Assembly: GCA_019639115.1 (NCBI GenBank)
Contig: JAHBSM010000011.1
Span: 1 to 64,000 of the forward strand
Origin: Acidobacteriota bacterium
GTDB lineage: Bacteria; Acidobacteriota; Blastocatellia; Pyrinomonadales; Pyrinomonadaceae
Direction: 5' to 3'
Length of the DNA stretch: 64,000 bases
Shown: positions 52,801 through 61,500 of the stretch, piece after piece
Numbering within the stretch: the first letter of the stretch is position 1
How the letters are laid out: each line of letters begins with the position of its first letter
The notes under the pieces: model-generated
Databases searched by the model: none
Told to the model about the DNA's origin: nothing
What the model saw: the letters and a program-made list of their open reading frames with translations, nothing else
Position numbers and translations under genes: made by a program

Positions 52801-55123
52801 CGCTACCAACTTCCGTGCATACTCGAGTACTCTCGGGGCCGCGACGAACGACAACGCCTCGCAGAAAGTCGATCCTCAATTCGTATCGGCTACGGATCTG
52901 CACATAGCAGTGGGTTCGCCGATGGTAAATGCGGGAGCGGCTGTCGGTGTCCCGAACGACATAGACGACCAGCTTCGCGTTGCGGCACCTGACGTAGGTG
53001 CGGACGAACCGAGCGGCGTCACGCCGACTGCCAATGACATGGCAGCAGTTTCGGTCGTTACGCCTGCAAATGCAGCAGTGTTCGCGGTCGGTGCATCCAC
53101 CACTCCGCAGGCCCTGTTCGCCAACGTCGGTGCCAATACTCAAACGAACGTTTCGGTCCGATTCCAGATAAGCGGTCCGGGCGGCTACGTTTACACTGAC
53201 ACCCAATCGATCCCGTCTATCGGTACGTTCCAGTCAACGACCGTTACGTTCGCTGCTGCTCCGGCATTCACCACGCCTGGTGCATACACGACGACGGCCG
53301 AGGTGCTGACGCCGGATGACAACGGGTCGAACAACTCAACGGGTGCCGGATTCACTGTGTTGCCGCCGCTCTCGGGCACTTACACCGTCGGGTCAGGCGG
53401 CAGCTTTACATCGCTGACAAACCCGGGCGGACTGTTCGAGCAGTTGAATACTGTCGGGGCCGCAGGCAATGTCACCGCCAATATCACTTCGGATCTAAGT
53501 GGTGAGACCGGCGTCGTTGTACTAAATCAGCTTCCGGGCGGATTTGGCCTGACTATCAAGCCGAGCGGCGGGGCTAGGACCATCACCGGTACCGGACCAG
53601 TTAGCTCCGGCCTGATCAACCTGAACGGAGCGGATAACGTTACGATCGATGGATCGCTCTCAGGCGGATCAGATCGCAATCTGACGATCGTCAATCTGCA
53701 GACCGGCACATCGACCATAATCTGGATTCGCAGTGCAAGTGCTTCTAACGGTGCAAGCAACAACACCATCAAGAACACTATCCTGCGTGGCACAGTCGCT
53801 GGCACCGCACAGACGACGGCGGCCGTGCTGGCGGGCAGCGGTGTGACGATCGGCAACGCGGCCGAAGCACCGAACAACAACAATTCGCTCGTGAACAACT
53901 GGATGTATAACGTGCAGAACGCATTCTACAACCAGGGCAACGTCGGGTTTGACCAGAACTGGGTCATATCGAACAATGACATGGGATCGGCGAATCCGGC
54001 CGAGAAGAATTTCTTCCGCGGCCTGCTGATCGGCAATGTGCAGAACTTCATCGTCAACGGCAACCGTATCCGGGGCATTTCGTCCACGGCGACGACCACG
54101 GCGGCAATGAGCGGCATACAGCTCGCGTTCACGTTGAATGGCGGATTTGTGGTCAACAACACCATAACCGACATCAAGAACAACAGTGCGTCGGGTACCG
54201 GGTCGTTTGGTATGCAGCTGTCGGCTACGTCGGCGGCGTCGAATGTGACGATCGCTAATAACTTCATCTCCGATATCGCGGCCCTTGGCTCTGCGACCGT
54301 GGTCAATAACGGCCATGGCATCAATGTCAACGGCACGGCTATCGGCGGATTGAGGATCCACAACAACTCGATCAACATGAACACGAACCAGGCCTCCGGC
54401 ATTACGTCGGCACTCAACGTGACGTCAGCCGTAACTGCGGCGGGTGCCCTGGATGTTCGCAACAACTCACTGGTGAACTCGCAGACCACGGGTGCGACCC
54501 GCTATGCGGTTTACAGTGCGGCTGCTGCGACGGTGTTCAACCCGATCAATTACAACAACTACTTGGCGCAGAACGTTGGCTTTGTCGGAGGTTCGACTCG
54601 GGCAACGCTGGGCGACTGGCAGACGGCGACCGGTCAGGACGCCAACTCTGTAGCCGTTGCTCCGGACTACGTGTCGGCTACTGACCTCCATCTGAAACCG
54701 ACGAGCGGCCTGATCAATATCGGGCAGACGATCGCGGCGATCTCGACGGATATCGATGGCCAGGCGCGTCCGATAGGCGCGGCGTATGATATCGGTGCGG
54801 ATGAGTTCACGGCGACGGTCACCATCTATGGCCGTATCCTGACGGATTCCGGGAACGGTATCCGCAACGTTGCGGTCGGCATTGAGGGCCCGGGCCTCGC
54901 CTCCCCGATCGTAGTTCCGAGTTCTTCGCTTGGTTACTATACGTTTACCGGCATACCTACCGGATTTACGTATATCATCAGTGTCGGAAGCAAGAGGTAC
55001 ACCTTCACGCCCGACTCGAAGACGATAACTCCGTACGCGGATATCGCTGACTTTGACTTCATCGCCGATCCTGTCCCGTTCGCTCCGCGGCCGGTGCAGG
55101 GCGATGTCGATGACAACCAATAG
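43811..55123 (+). CDS. Giant secreted modular beta-helix protein (3770 aa)
   Basis: The N-terminus (MFSTKSFRSVALILTIIAIS) is a signal peptide. Five parallel beta-helix-type modules (residues about 54-817, 952-1547, 1822-2334, 2519-3070, 3189-3668), rich in N-N-T-I-x-N turns, each close with a DLH...IGADE-type segment. Ig-like linkers sit between: three at about 1551-1817 and two at 2335-2512, with PDTSI, FTFSGTD, YTGLADGSHTFQVRA and AGNVDPTPAS. A CARDB-like segment (about 3073-3185) precedes module five. The last about 90 residues form a carboxypeptidase-regulatory-like domain ending DFDFIADP. Such proteins usually act on the cell surface as adhesins or glycan-binding/degrading factors; no catalytic site was recognised. 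Thr/Asn/Ser content is very high. Confidence 0.85.
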   Translation: MFSTKSFRSVALILTIIAISITVARANWLGDLYDSVFAPAAAVEESLSAEPFGGCVGNVVIGSSGYATLTAAFAAINAGTHTGTISVNICANTDEGTGTAVLNASGAGSASYTSILITPSGPRTISGATTAGLPLIDLNGADNVTIDGLNTGVNSLTIANTTVSATSGTSTIRFIGGATNNTITNSNIQGSGTMSVATNGATIFFSTDGVTANGNDNNTISNNNIGPAGSNLPTKAILGNGSTTTTAIGNSGIIINNNNIFDYFGTAVTSSGIATNGGCNTWTITNNRLYQTGTRTWTTGSLHVAIDLRPATSTSGTQGNTVTGNIIGYASNTQTGVYTLTGAGTGAKFIGILHNGISTGTTSTVSNNTVAAVSMTGVTSSGTSTSTPFTGILFQEGNGVTNGNVIGSQTAAGSLTFSTTTTSGTDVYGLYNFSSNVWTSNNNNIGGISVTNLGASGTFLVYGMRAFTASTTTWTASSNNVGGTVADSISLNATGTSSQVVGMFTSNAPTVLTSNTIRNLTTNIGTGTTTSASAVGILVSSTTPTHTMAQNTIHTLTNTNSTGASVVTGIQFTGATANVVERNFIYNLLAPTTSTSAEINGIRVAGGTTIYRNNMIALGANQAIAVGSAASNSGTTGINGFNGALGTDTFVHNSIYIGGTSTTGSGASFALNGTQTVNTRSFRDNIFFNARTNSGGTGTNYAVKINGTAANPAGLTINNNLYLANGTGGVFGYFNGVDVPNISAWRTAVGQDAGSFESNPQFAAATSSPPDLHIHPTNPSPAEGNGADVGVVNDFDGETRATLTPVDIGADAGNFVQLDLSPPVISYTPLGNTADTSNRVQSIVITDSTGVNTSIPLGPRVYFNKNGGSYVGVGCTQTGGTPQNSSWNCTINYGLVGGVAVGDVIRYFVVAQDTVGNVGANPGAGFSAVDVNNITTSPTNPNIYNIATPVTGSYNVGTGETFTSLTNTGGIFEFINNNAVTGNVTINLTSDLTAETGTVGLNAFETPFTLTIKPSGAPRAISGAAASTALIRLNGASRVTIDGSTSGGSDRSLTIENTSTTSPTVVRMQSVGTTPMTNNTLKNCVVRNGINTSSAVVVSDPAGAAGYFNSIAITNNDIRRAFRGVFLTAVVTGSNGSGTVISDNTMNTAGADSIRLNPIFVAGANGAVISNNTIGGISDANAEVPVGIIISTGASNVTINGNTINGITSTSTSASASAAGIIFSAGAGVATATISNNNISNLVSAGTAANHYAIASFSPNVTISGNTVTGLTQTGATSTWGIVLAGAVNNVISRNTVSALTNSAGSSVTSGIQIQGLSTGNVVERNTVFNIKSTNTGGWGSNGIWMASTSTGAATTVRNNFVYDIAANGFAGAGTGDNGYGIIVSSGAGYNIWNNSVHLNTDQTATTGLPAAFNVTSGVTAAGAIDLRNNIFANSQTVGVERYSIYSGAANTVFSAINNNLYFTAGPNLGFIGSNRTSLADIVTGFGGNTASLAVPPDFVSATNLHINPTSPAKDVGATIATVTDDIDGDPRPGNLGYEIGADELVDTNAPDTSIDSNPTNPTNSTSATFTFSGTDTLGGGNVIASFECRLDAGSFAACVSPQNYTGLADGSHTFQVRAKDFAGNVDPIPASFTWVVDATAPDTTITLNPTNPTNSSSASFSFIGNDGSGTGIASFQCSLDGGSFTACVSPQSYTGLADGPHSFQVRAIDAVGNVDATPAGYAWLIDTVAPDTSIGTFPPDPSNSPDATFTFSGTDPLAPEAIAGFQCQLDGGGFSSCTSPKTYTGLLAGSHTFQVRSVDTAGNVDPTPASYTWTINLGPSPVTVTATAGTTGPTDYTTVKAAFDAINAGTHQGAITIAVNANSTETAAAVLNASGTGSASYTSVLMKPSTPGVTISGSLSTGAVIILLDADNVTIDGSVSGGTATGVGGNPALRQMTIVNTSTTATAAAVVAIEQGTAGAANNTLRNLNVSGQDPTQTLLGIHVGGNTIGASPTVNNSNVIIENCSVQKAILGIFNNGVSAASPGTGMVIRRNDLSATGANRLRRGGIFFFNQDGIQVTENAIGGIDSNESADSIGIIAGIQNVTNTTTTSGGVVNANISRNRISGVVSASTTGFSAVGIAVAGGTTGPNTISNNMISGVIAPSTSPDLVAGIFVTGVTSSNTRIYNNSVALSGDRGSVASQIGSYGIAVTGTTPTVDIRNNTFYTEQTSGGGANAKSYSIGVVSTAFGSYTLNNNNYLSTGANSGGWRRGGLTATGTDVTTLSAWQTATGQEGASLSVNPQYVSLTDLHLQAGSPLKDVGATIATVVDDIDSDPRPGNLGYEIGADELVDTNAPDTSIDSNPTNPSNSSSATFTFSGTDTLGGGNVVAGFECKLDAGSFAACSSPQNYTGLADGSHTFQVRAKDFAGNVDPTPASFTWVIDTIAPDTSILTNPPDPSSSSSATFTFSGTDPLAPEAVAGFECQIDGGGYSSCVSPKTYTGLADGSHTFQVRAVDTAGNVDPTPASYTWTITSGPAGPVTVTATAGTTGPTDYPTFKDAIDAINAGTHQGAITVSVVTNTTETATSVLNSSGAGSASYSSIVIRPVNDNVTVAGPSVAGRGLFELNGADNVTVDGDNPNTSGTNRNLTFTNTAANTVNYTSVIRVALATTIVTSADNVTIRNLNLNGSATGRNIATATSNTAPESTVFGVLATGGASTVSQTTAPSAITSTTSTIGAGATATNLTISNNSINTVGRAVAVHGAATSVFPGLRILGNVIGNATAGAVDQVTGIGITAQGSADGLIRGNTVRVEGFIGSSAATHAINVGVVSANGTFTIENNKVERVRNNNPASWSAYGINLGGSNNHIVRNNFVFNVMNDQVAGTGAFGTTFGAYGIRVGSGTGHKIYHNSVNIFGPLGGVTNTNLTAAFVLVATTQTGVDVRNNVFVNTATGGNPTGTRHVAIFLPSGATSALALILNNNDYVEGTDANSRLAQVGTTFGTGEYTAANFDPSNTTPATNFRAYSSTLGAATNDNASQKVDPQFVSATDLHIAVGSPMVNAGAAVGVPNDIDDQLRVAAPDVGADEPSGVTPTANDMAAVSVVTPANAAVFAVGASTTPQALFANVGANTQTNVSVRFQISGPGGYVYTDTQSIPSIGTFQSTTVTFAAAPAFTTPGAYTTTAEVLTPDDNGSNNSTGAGFTVLPPLSGTYTVGSGGSFTSLTNPGGLFEQLNTVGAAGNVTANITSDLSGETGVVVLNQLPGGFGLTIKPSGGARTITGTGPVSSGLINLNGADNVTIDGSLSGGSDRNLTIVNLQTGTSTIIWIRSASASNGASNNTIKNTILRGTVAGTAQTTAAVLAGSGVTIGNAAEAPNNNNSLVNNWMYNVQNAFYNQGNVGFDQNWVISNNDMGSANPAEKNFFRGLLIGNVQNFIVNGNRIRGISSTATTTAAMSGIQLAFTLNGGFVVNNTITDIKNNSASGTGSFGMQLSATSAASNVTIANNFISDIAALGSATVVNNGHGINVNGTAIGGLRIHNNSINMNTNQASGITSALNVTSAVTAAGALDVRNNSLVNSQTTGATRYAVYSAAAATVFNPINYNNYLAQNVGFVGGSTRATLGDWQTATGQDANSVAVAPDYVSATDLHLKPTSGLINIGQTIAAISTDIDGQARPIGAAYDIGADEFTATVTIYGRILTDSGNGIRNVAVGIEGPGLASPIVVPSSSLGYYTFTGIPTGFTYIISVGSKRYTFTPDSKTITPYADIADFDFIADPVPFAPRPVQGDVDDNQ
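48355..51345 (+). repeat. Intragenic super-repeat of about 2.35 kb in the first giant gene
   Basis: The block around 48355-49430 (module end, Ig-like repeats, start of the next beta-helix) recurs at 50705-51530. Protein sequence is nearly the same, for example EIGADELVDTNAPDTSIDSN and FQVRAKDFAGNVDP in both, but many codons differ at third positions. The second copy has two Ig-like units instead of three. It reflects a tandem duplication kept under protein-level selection. Confidence 0.75.
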
Positions 55124-55192
55124 CCTCGTAGGCGGGCCGACTGGGAACATCCCATGCGGTCCGCCGCAGGGCATAAATTAGTCACGTGTGAG

Positions 55193-55227
55193 CCCCCGAG
55201 GGATGCGTTCCCTCGGGGGTATTTTTT
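55193..55227 (+). terminator. Rho-independent terminator of the first giant gene
   Basis: CCCCCGAGGGA and TCCCTCGGGGG pair perfectly (11 bp) around a 5-nt loop, then TATTTTTT. A second imperfect hairpin lies at about 55130-55166 just after the stop codon. Confidence 0.92.
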
Positions 55228-55298
55228 GCATTGCGAAGGCGCGATCGGACCGGTTTCGGAAGGTTAGCGGACCCGCTTGACGCGGGCGTAATATTTCC

Positions 55299-55326
55299 TT
55301 GACATCGCTCCGGATATACATATAAT
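55299..55326 (+). promoter_or_regulatory. Perfect-hexamer sigma70 promoter of the second giant gene
   Basis: TTGACA and TATAAT separated by 16 bp, matching the spacing at the first giant gene and the metalloprotease. Confidence 0.8.
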
Positions 55327-55332
55327 CCTTAA

Positions 55333-55553
55333 CACAATCTTACAGAGCTAGGATCCGTTTTTCTTCGGTTTTTGCTTTATCAAGCGAACACTCACCTCCC
55401 AAGGTGGCCGCTGCCGAGGTCGGTCGCTTTGGGGACCAGATCATACACAATTTGGGTCAGGTCCAGAGATCTTTATTCAGATAAAAGGAGTCGCGCCTGG
55501 TGCGCGGTCGTGCCCGTTGTGCATACGACCAGCCGCCATGGGCCGCTAAATAT
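55333..55553 (+). promoter_or_regulatory. Long leader of the second giant gene
   Basis: About 220 nt with pairing potential, e.g. GGACC (about 55436-55440) with GGTCC (about 55463-55467), and ACCTCCC/GGT near 55390. An AAAAGGAG site at about 55483 lies upstream of an early in-frame start. Rest of the stretch shows no gene. Confidence 0.4.
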
Positions 55554-58500
55554 ATGTTCGCTTTTCGCCGAATCGTTTCATCCGTGATCGTTCTCTCCGC
55601 GCTCGTCGGCCTCCTGTCGCTCGGGTCCTACGCCTCCGCCACCATGTCGTCTTTCGAGTCGTATTCTGGGATTTGGGATACGCTCATTTCGCAGATTGTT
55701 GGGCGAGCGTTTCGGAACGATATTGCGACGATTCAGAATCGGGACCACCAGATAAAAGATCAAGCACTGGCTTTTCCTGAGCCAACGCCGCCACAGTTGG
55801 ATGAAACGACCCAACTTTCTGACCTTCAGCGGATTGGGCTCGAAGTTTCCAAGGACAGCAATGCCGATCAACAGGATCTCGCAACATCCTCAAATTACTC
55901 ATTCACGACGAACAATACGAGCTCGCTTGCGTCCGATCTAAACGGAAACACCGTCGACATGACGACTGGCACAACTACTCTCTTGGCGGCAGGTATTGAT
56001 GATACGGCATCGTCTATCTTCAATATTGGGTTTGACTTCTTTCTTATGGGGGTACGTTACAACGCATTCTCAGTGAATGACAACGGCAATATGGCCCTTG
56101 GTTCGACGGCTGTACAAGCCGGTACGCCTTACAACCTTCCAAATGGCACATTGGCTTTGCTAAATCCTTTTGGTAACGACTTGCGGGTTGGCACCGACGG
56201 CTCTGTGGTTGCCAAAGTCGTTGGCACTGCACCGAATCGCGTTTTGGTCGTACAGTGGACGAATAGTATGATCAAGTATCTGTCCACCGCGGCTGCTGGC
56301 ACAGGCACATTCCAAGCGAGGATCTATGAGACCACCGGTAACATCGAGTACGTTTATGGCTCGATGGCCACAAATTCGGCGACGCCATCTCCGTACACGA
56401 TCGGATTCTCAGTAAACACGACTGCAAACAACCTTATCAGCGTAAATGCGACAACGAATACGATCAGCACCTCGACTCCGGTAATGACCAACAGTTATTC
56501 ATCAAGTTCTACAATCACACAGTTGAGCAGTGCTTCAAACGGTAGCCGACGCGCATACAGATTTACTCCACCAGTCCCAAATGCTCCTTCAAACCTTACA
56601 TTTGTTCCTGTCGGCGTTACGACAATGACCCTAAATTGGACGGACACCTCCTCGAACGAAGCTGGGTTCCCGATCTATATTTCAACTGATAACGTTAATT
56701 TCTCATATATCGGCACTGCGGCTGAGAATGCAACTAGTGTTGGCATTACGGGTCTCACACCTGCAACGACGTACTATTACAGGGTTTACGCAGTCAGCGA
56801 AGGTGCTTTGAGTTCGGCCCTCAGCGGGTCTCAGGCCACGATTCCACCGACCTTCTGCGGAACCAGGATCGTTGGGCCGTCAGCGGGAGCTACGGATGCC
56901 ACGATCGGGGCTGCCTATTCAGCGATAAGCTCGCAGGGGTTGGCGTGCGCTTCTTTCATAGAATTGCAACCCACCTACGTAAGCTCGGTGGAAACCTTTC
57001 CGCTGACGCTAGGACCGATCGTCGGCTCCAGCAGCACAAATACGTTAACGATCAGGCCTCAGAGCGGAGCCAGCGGAAGAAGCATCACCAGCGCAAATAC
57101 AACCGCCACAATCAATCTAGCTGGTGCAACGAATGTTATCTTCGACGGCCGCTCCGGGGGCGCCGGGACGGCAAAGGAGCTGACAATTGCAAACACAAGT
57201 ACAGCTACAGGCGGAACAGCGGTTCGCTTCATCAATGATGCAATTGGGAATTCAATAAAATTCTCTACGTTGAGGTCCACTTTCTCGTCGGCAACTTCCG
57301 GCGTTGTTGTATTTTCAACAACCACAGGCTCGAATGGGAACGACAACAACACGATCGATAACTGCGATATTGACGGAGGGGCCGGAGCGACGGCTTCACC
57401 TACCTCTGGGGTAGCGCAAAACGGAATCTATTCGTTAGGCTCGACGACAACTGCTACGCAAGGCAACAGCGGGAACACTATCTCGAACTGTAACATCTTC
57501 AACAACTTCGTTACGGGCGCGGTGGCTACTTCTACGGGAATTCTCCTTTCGTCCGGCAACTCAGACTGGACCATCGACGGGAATAGTTTCTATCAGACTT
57601 CGCCAAGGACGGTAACGACAGGTGCTAACACCTATAACGGGATTCAAATCAACAATTCAAGCGGTAATAGTTTTGCGGTTAAGAACAACAAGATAGGCGG
57701 TGACGGGCCCAATGCTACGGCAACGACCAATAAGTTCACGATCGGCGGCACCGGATTCTCTAATGTGTTTAATGGCATATTGATGTCAGTGGGCACCACC
57801 ACGGCGAGTACGGTTACGGGCAATACGATCGCAAATATCTCGTTCAATACGCAGGGGTCGGCCGGCACCTTTTCCGGAATTCAGCTGACTGCCGGAAATG
57901 CTACGATCGGCGGCTCGGTTGCAAATGCGAATACTATAGGCTCAAAAGCAGTGTCATCGACTTCCGCTACGGCTTCAAGCCTCGATTTGAAGCTAAACAG
58001 CGTTACGAATGCGATTCATAACGGAGTTTTGTCCAGCAGTTCGGGCACTGTAAATATTTCGTTCAACGACATCGGCGGCGTGCTTATGTCGACAGCCAGT
58101 GCAAACACTCTCAATTCCTCATTTTATGGGATCAGGGTAACAGCGGGCTCGAACACGATCGGTAACAATAATATAGGGAGCACGACCAACGCCAGCAATA
58201 TAAACTCAACGACAGCTCTGAATACCACCACAAACGCAGGCACATTGACAGGTATATTGGTCGCCGCAGCAGGTGCCAATAGCGTCACAAACAATAGTAT
58301 TTCGAATCTGGCTTACTCTGCGTCAGGTGGGACCGGGCCATCGAGCGCCCAAACGGTCATCGGCATTTCGACGACCGCCGGCACAAATGTGATCTCGGGC
58401 AACGTTTTATCAAACCTAAGCAGCGTTTCTGCAAACGTTGGAATTGCAGCAGCTTCGTCAGTGATCGGTATCTCAAACACGTCGTCAACTGCAAGTCTTT

Positions 58501-61500
58501 CGATCTCGGGTAACACCGTGCGATCAATCTCGAATAATCACTCGACCGCAGCGGTTTATGTCACCGGTATCTTTAATAATGGACCAACATCGGGCACAAA
58601 TCTTATCGACAGGAACTTTGTCCATACTATTTCGTCCCAGTCGACTAGTGCTTGGCTGAGCGGCATTTACACAGCGGGAGGGACGAGCACCTACCAAAAC
58701 AATATGATCGCCATGGGATCCGGGATCACAACCGGTATGGTGATAGCGGGAATTTATGAGTTTGCAGGGACCAACAACTGGTACCATAACAGCGTTTATA
58801 TCGGTGGGTCCAATGTGGCGACGTCTGATAAGGAGACTTTCGCACTTTACAGTGAGACGACAAATACCAGAAATTATCGAAATAATATTCTTTTCAATGC
58901 GAGAAGCCGAATATCTGGCACCGCCAATCAATATGGCATTCGCGTCGGATCGACGACCGGACTGACGTCAAACCATAATGTGATAACGGCGACTGGCACG
59001 GGCGGATTTTTCGGCAAAGTCAGTGCTACCAACTATTCGACTATTGGGGATTGGCGGTTGGGTACATCACGAGACACTGCTAGCTTCGAGGCCGACCCAA
59101 AATACGCAGACGCCACGAATTCAACACCTGATCTCCACTTGCATCCAACTCTCCCGACGGTTGCAGAGGGAAGCGGGTTCGATGTCGGAGTTGCTGACGA
59201 TTTTGATGGCGACACACGCGCGCTATTAACTCCGGTGGATATTGGAGCTGATGCCGGCAACTATACTCAAATAGACGTCTCTCCGCCGAGTATCGGGACG
59301 AATACGCTTGCGGATACGACGAGTACTGCTAATAGGACGCTCACGGTGACGATCACCGATCAGACAGGCGTTGACACGTCGAGCGCGAACGCTCCGCGCA
59401 TCTGGTATCGCAAGGGGACAAGCGGGGCTTATGCGCAGAATACCTGTACGCTCGCGAGCGGCACGGCGCAGAACGGAAGTTGGAACTGTGTAATTGATTA
59501 TACGATCGCTCCATTCACGGGCGGCTCCGTCACGGGCGGCGATTCTGTTCAATACTATATCGGAGCGCAGGACACGCTTGGCAATGTAGCGACCCAGCCA
59601 GTCGGCGGATCGGGCATAACGCCGCCCGGATCGACCGCTCCCGCCTCGCCAAATTCATACGCCATAACGTATGTTTTCGGCGCAAATTACTCACAGGATT
59701 TCGAATCGAACTCGAATGGGTGGACAACCGGGGTCACCGTCGGAACCACGACCGACTGGGTGCTCGGAAATGTGGCCAAGACCCAGATAACGGCTCCGCA
59801 TAGCGGCACCAAAGCGTGGGCGACCAAATTGACGGGCAGCTATTCGCTCAGCACTACATCCACGCTCACGTCGCCGCAGTTCGACTTTTCGTCCCTTACG
59901 GCGAGGCCGACGATGTCGTTTTGGCATAACTTCAAGACGGAAGTGGCTTGGGATAGCGGCAACCTGGAGTATTCGATCAACGGCGGCTCAACATGGACAA
60001 AGGTCGATAATGTTCTGGGAACCGGTGGGAACTTCAATACGGCCAACTCGACAAATTGGTATAACAACAGCAGTACGAACGGAGATACGACGGGATCGAC
60101 CGCGCCGAAATGGTCGGGCACAAGCACGGCCTACACCGGACATACTACAGGCTGGATACAATCGACGACACTACTCCCGGCCGCGGTTGTCGGTCAGGCA
60201 GATGTCCGGTTCAGATGGAAGTTCGGGTCTGATAGTTCGACCGTAGATGAGGGTTGGGCGATCGACGATGTCGTTGTCACTCCGCCGTCACCGGGAGTTG
60301 TTCAATTCAGCACGACGGCGTACTCGGCGAATGAGAACTCAACGGCGAGCCTGACGGTCACAAGGACCGGCGGAACGTTCGGTGCGGTGTCTGTCAATTT
60401 CGCTACGAGCGACGGCACGGGCGCGGTCGGCGGAGCGTCTTGCGGCACGGGAATCGATTACGTCTCTACGTCGGGAGTACTTAACTGGGCTGGTGGCGAT
60501 GACTCGGCTAAGACGATCAACGTCAGTTTGTGTGCCGACACTGTTCTCGACCCGGACGAGACCGTAATAGTCACGCTATCGGGTGCGACCGGCGGCGCGA
60601 CGATCGGTGTTAACAATCCGGCCACGCTGACGATCAACAATGTTCTCCCGCCGCTTGCCGGTTCCTACGACGTTCCCGGAGATTTTGCTTCACTGACGAA
60701 CGCCAATGGAATTTTTGAGGCGCTGAACACTCGCGGCGCGTCGGGTCCGGTCACGATCAACATCAGTTCCAATCTCTCGTCCGAGTCCGGTAACAACGCC
60801 CTGAACGAGATCGTTGGCGGATATGCGGTCACGTTACAGCAGAGTGGCTCGAACCTGATCGTATCGGGCAATGCGAGCAGCGGCCTGATCAGGCTCAATG
60901 GAGCTGACAACGTTTATTTCGGCTGCAATAGCAATCTAACATTCCGAAACACGGCGTCTGCGCCTGCTTTGACATTTATCAACGATGCGACGGGGAATAC
61001 GGCCAGCTATTGCACGTTTGAGAGCGCGAACACATCGACCACGAGCGGTACGATCCTCTTTTCGACCACGACCGGTCCAAATGGCAATAGCGGCAACGTG
61101 ATCGGAAACACAACTATCCGCGACCGTTCGGACGCTGCAGGCGTGCCGGCTAACGGAGTTTATTCGAGCGGATCGACCGGTTCCGGCATCGGCCCCAATA
61201 CGGGCAACTATGTTTCTAACAGTTCGATATTCAATTTTACGAATTCAGGCGTACTTGTTGCCGCCACAGGTGCAGGCAATGGTTGGTCGATCAACTCGAA
61301 CAGTATCTATCAGACCGCATCACGCACAACGGCCTTGACAGGTATCTCTATCCAGGGAGGCACCGGCCAGTCGGTAAACGGCAACTATATCGGAGGAACG
61401 GCTGCGTTCGCCGGAGGAGCGAACCTTGCGACCTCGAGCACTTTCCGAGGTATCGACCTCAGTGTCGGCACGACGGCCACGAGCACAGTCTATGACAATG

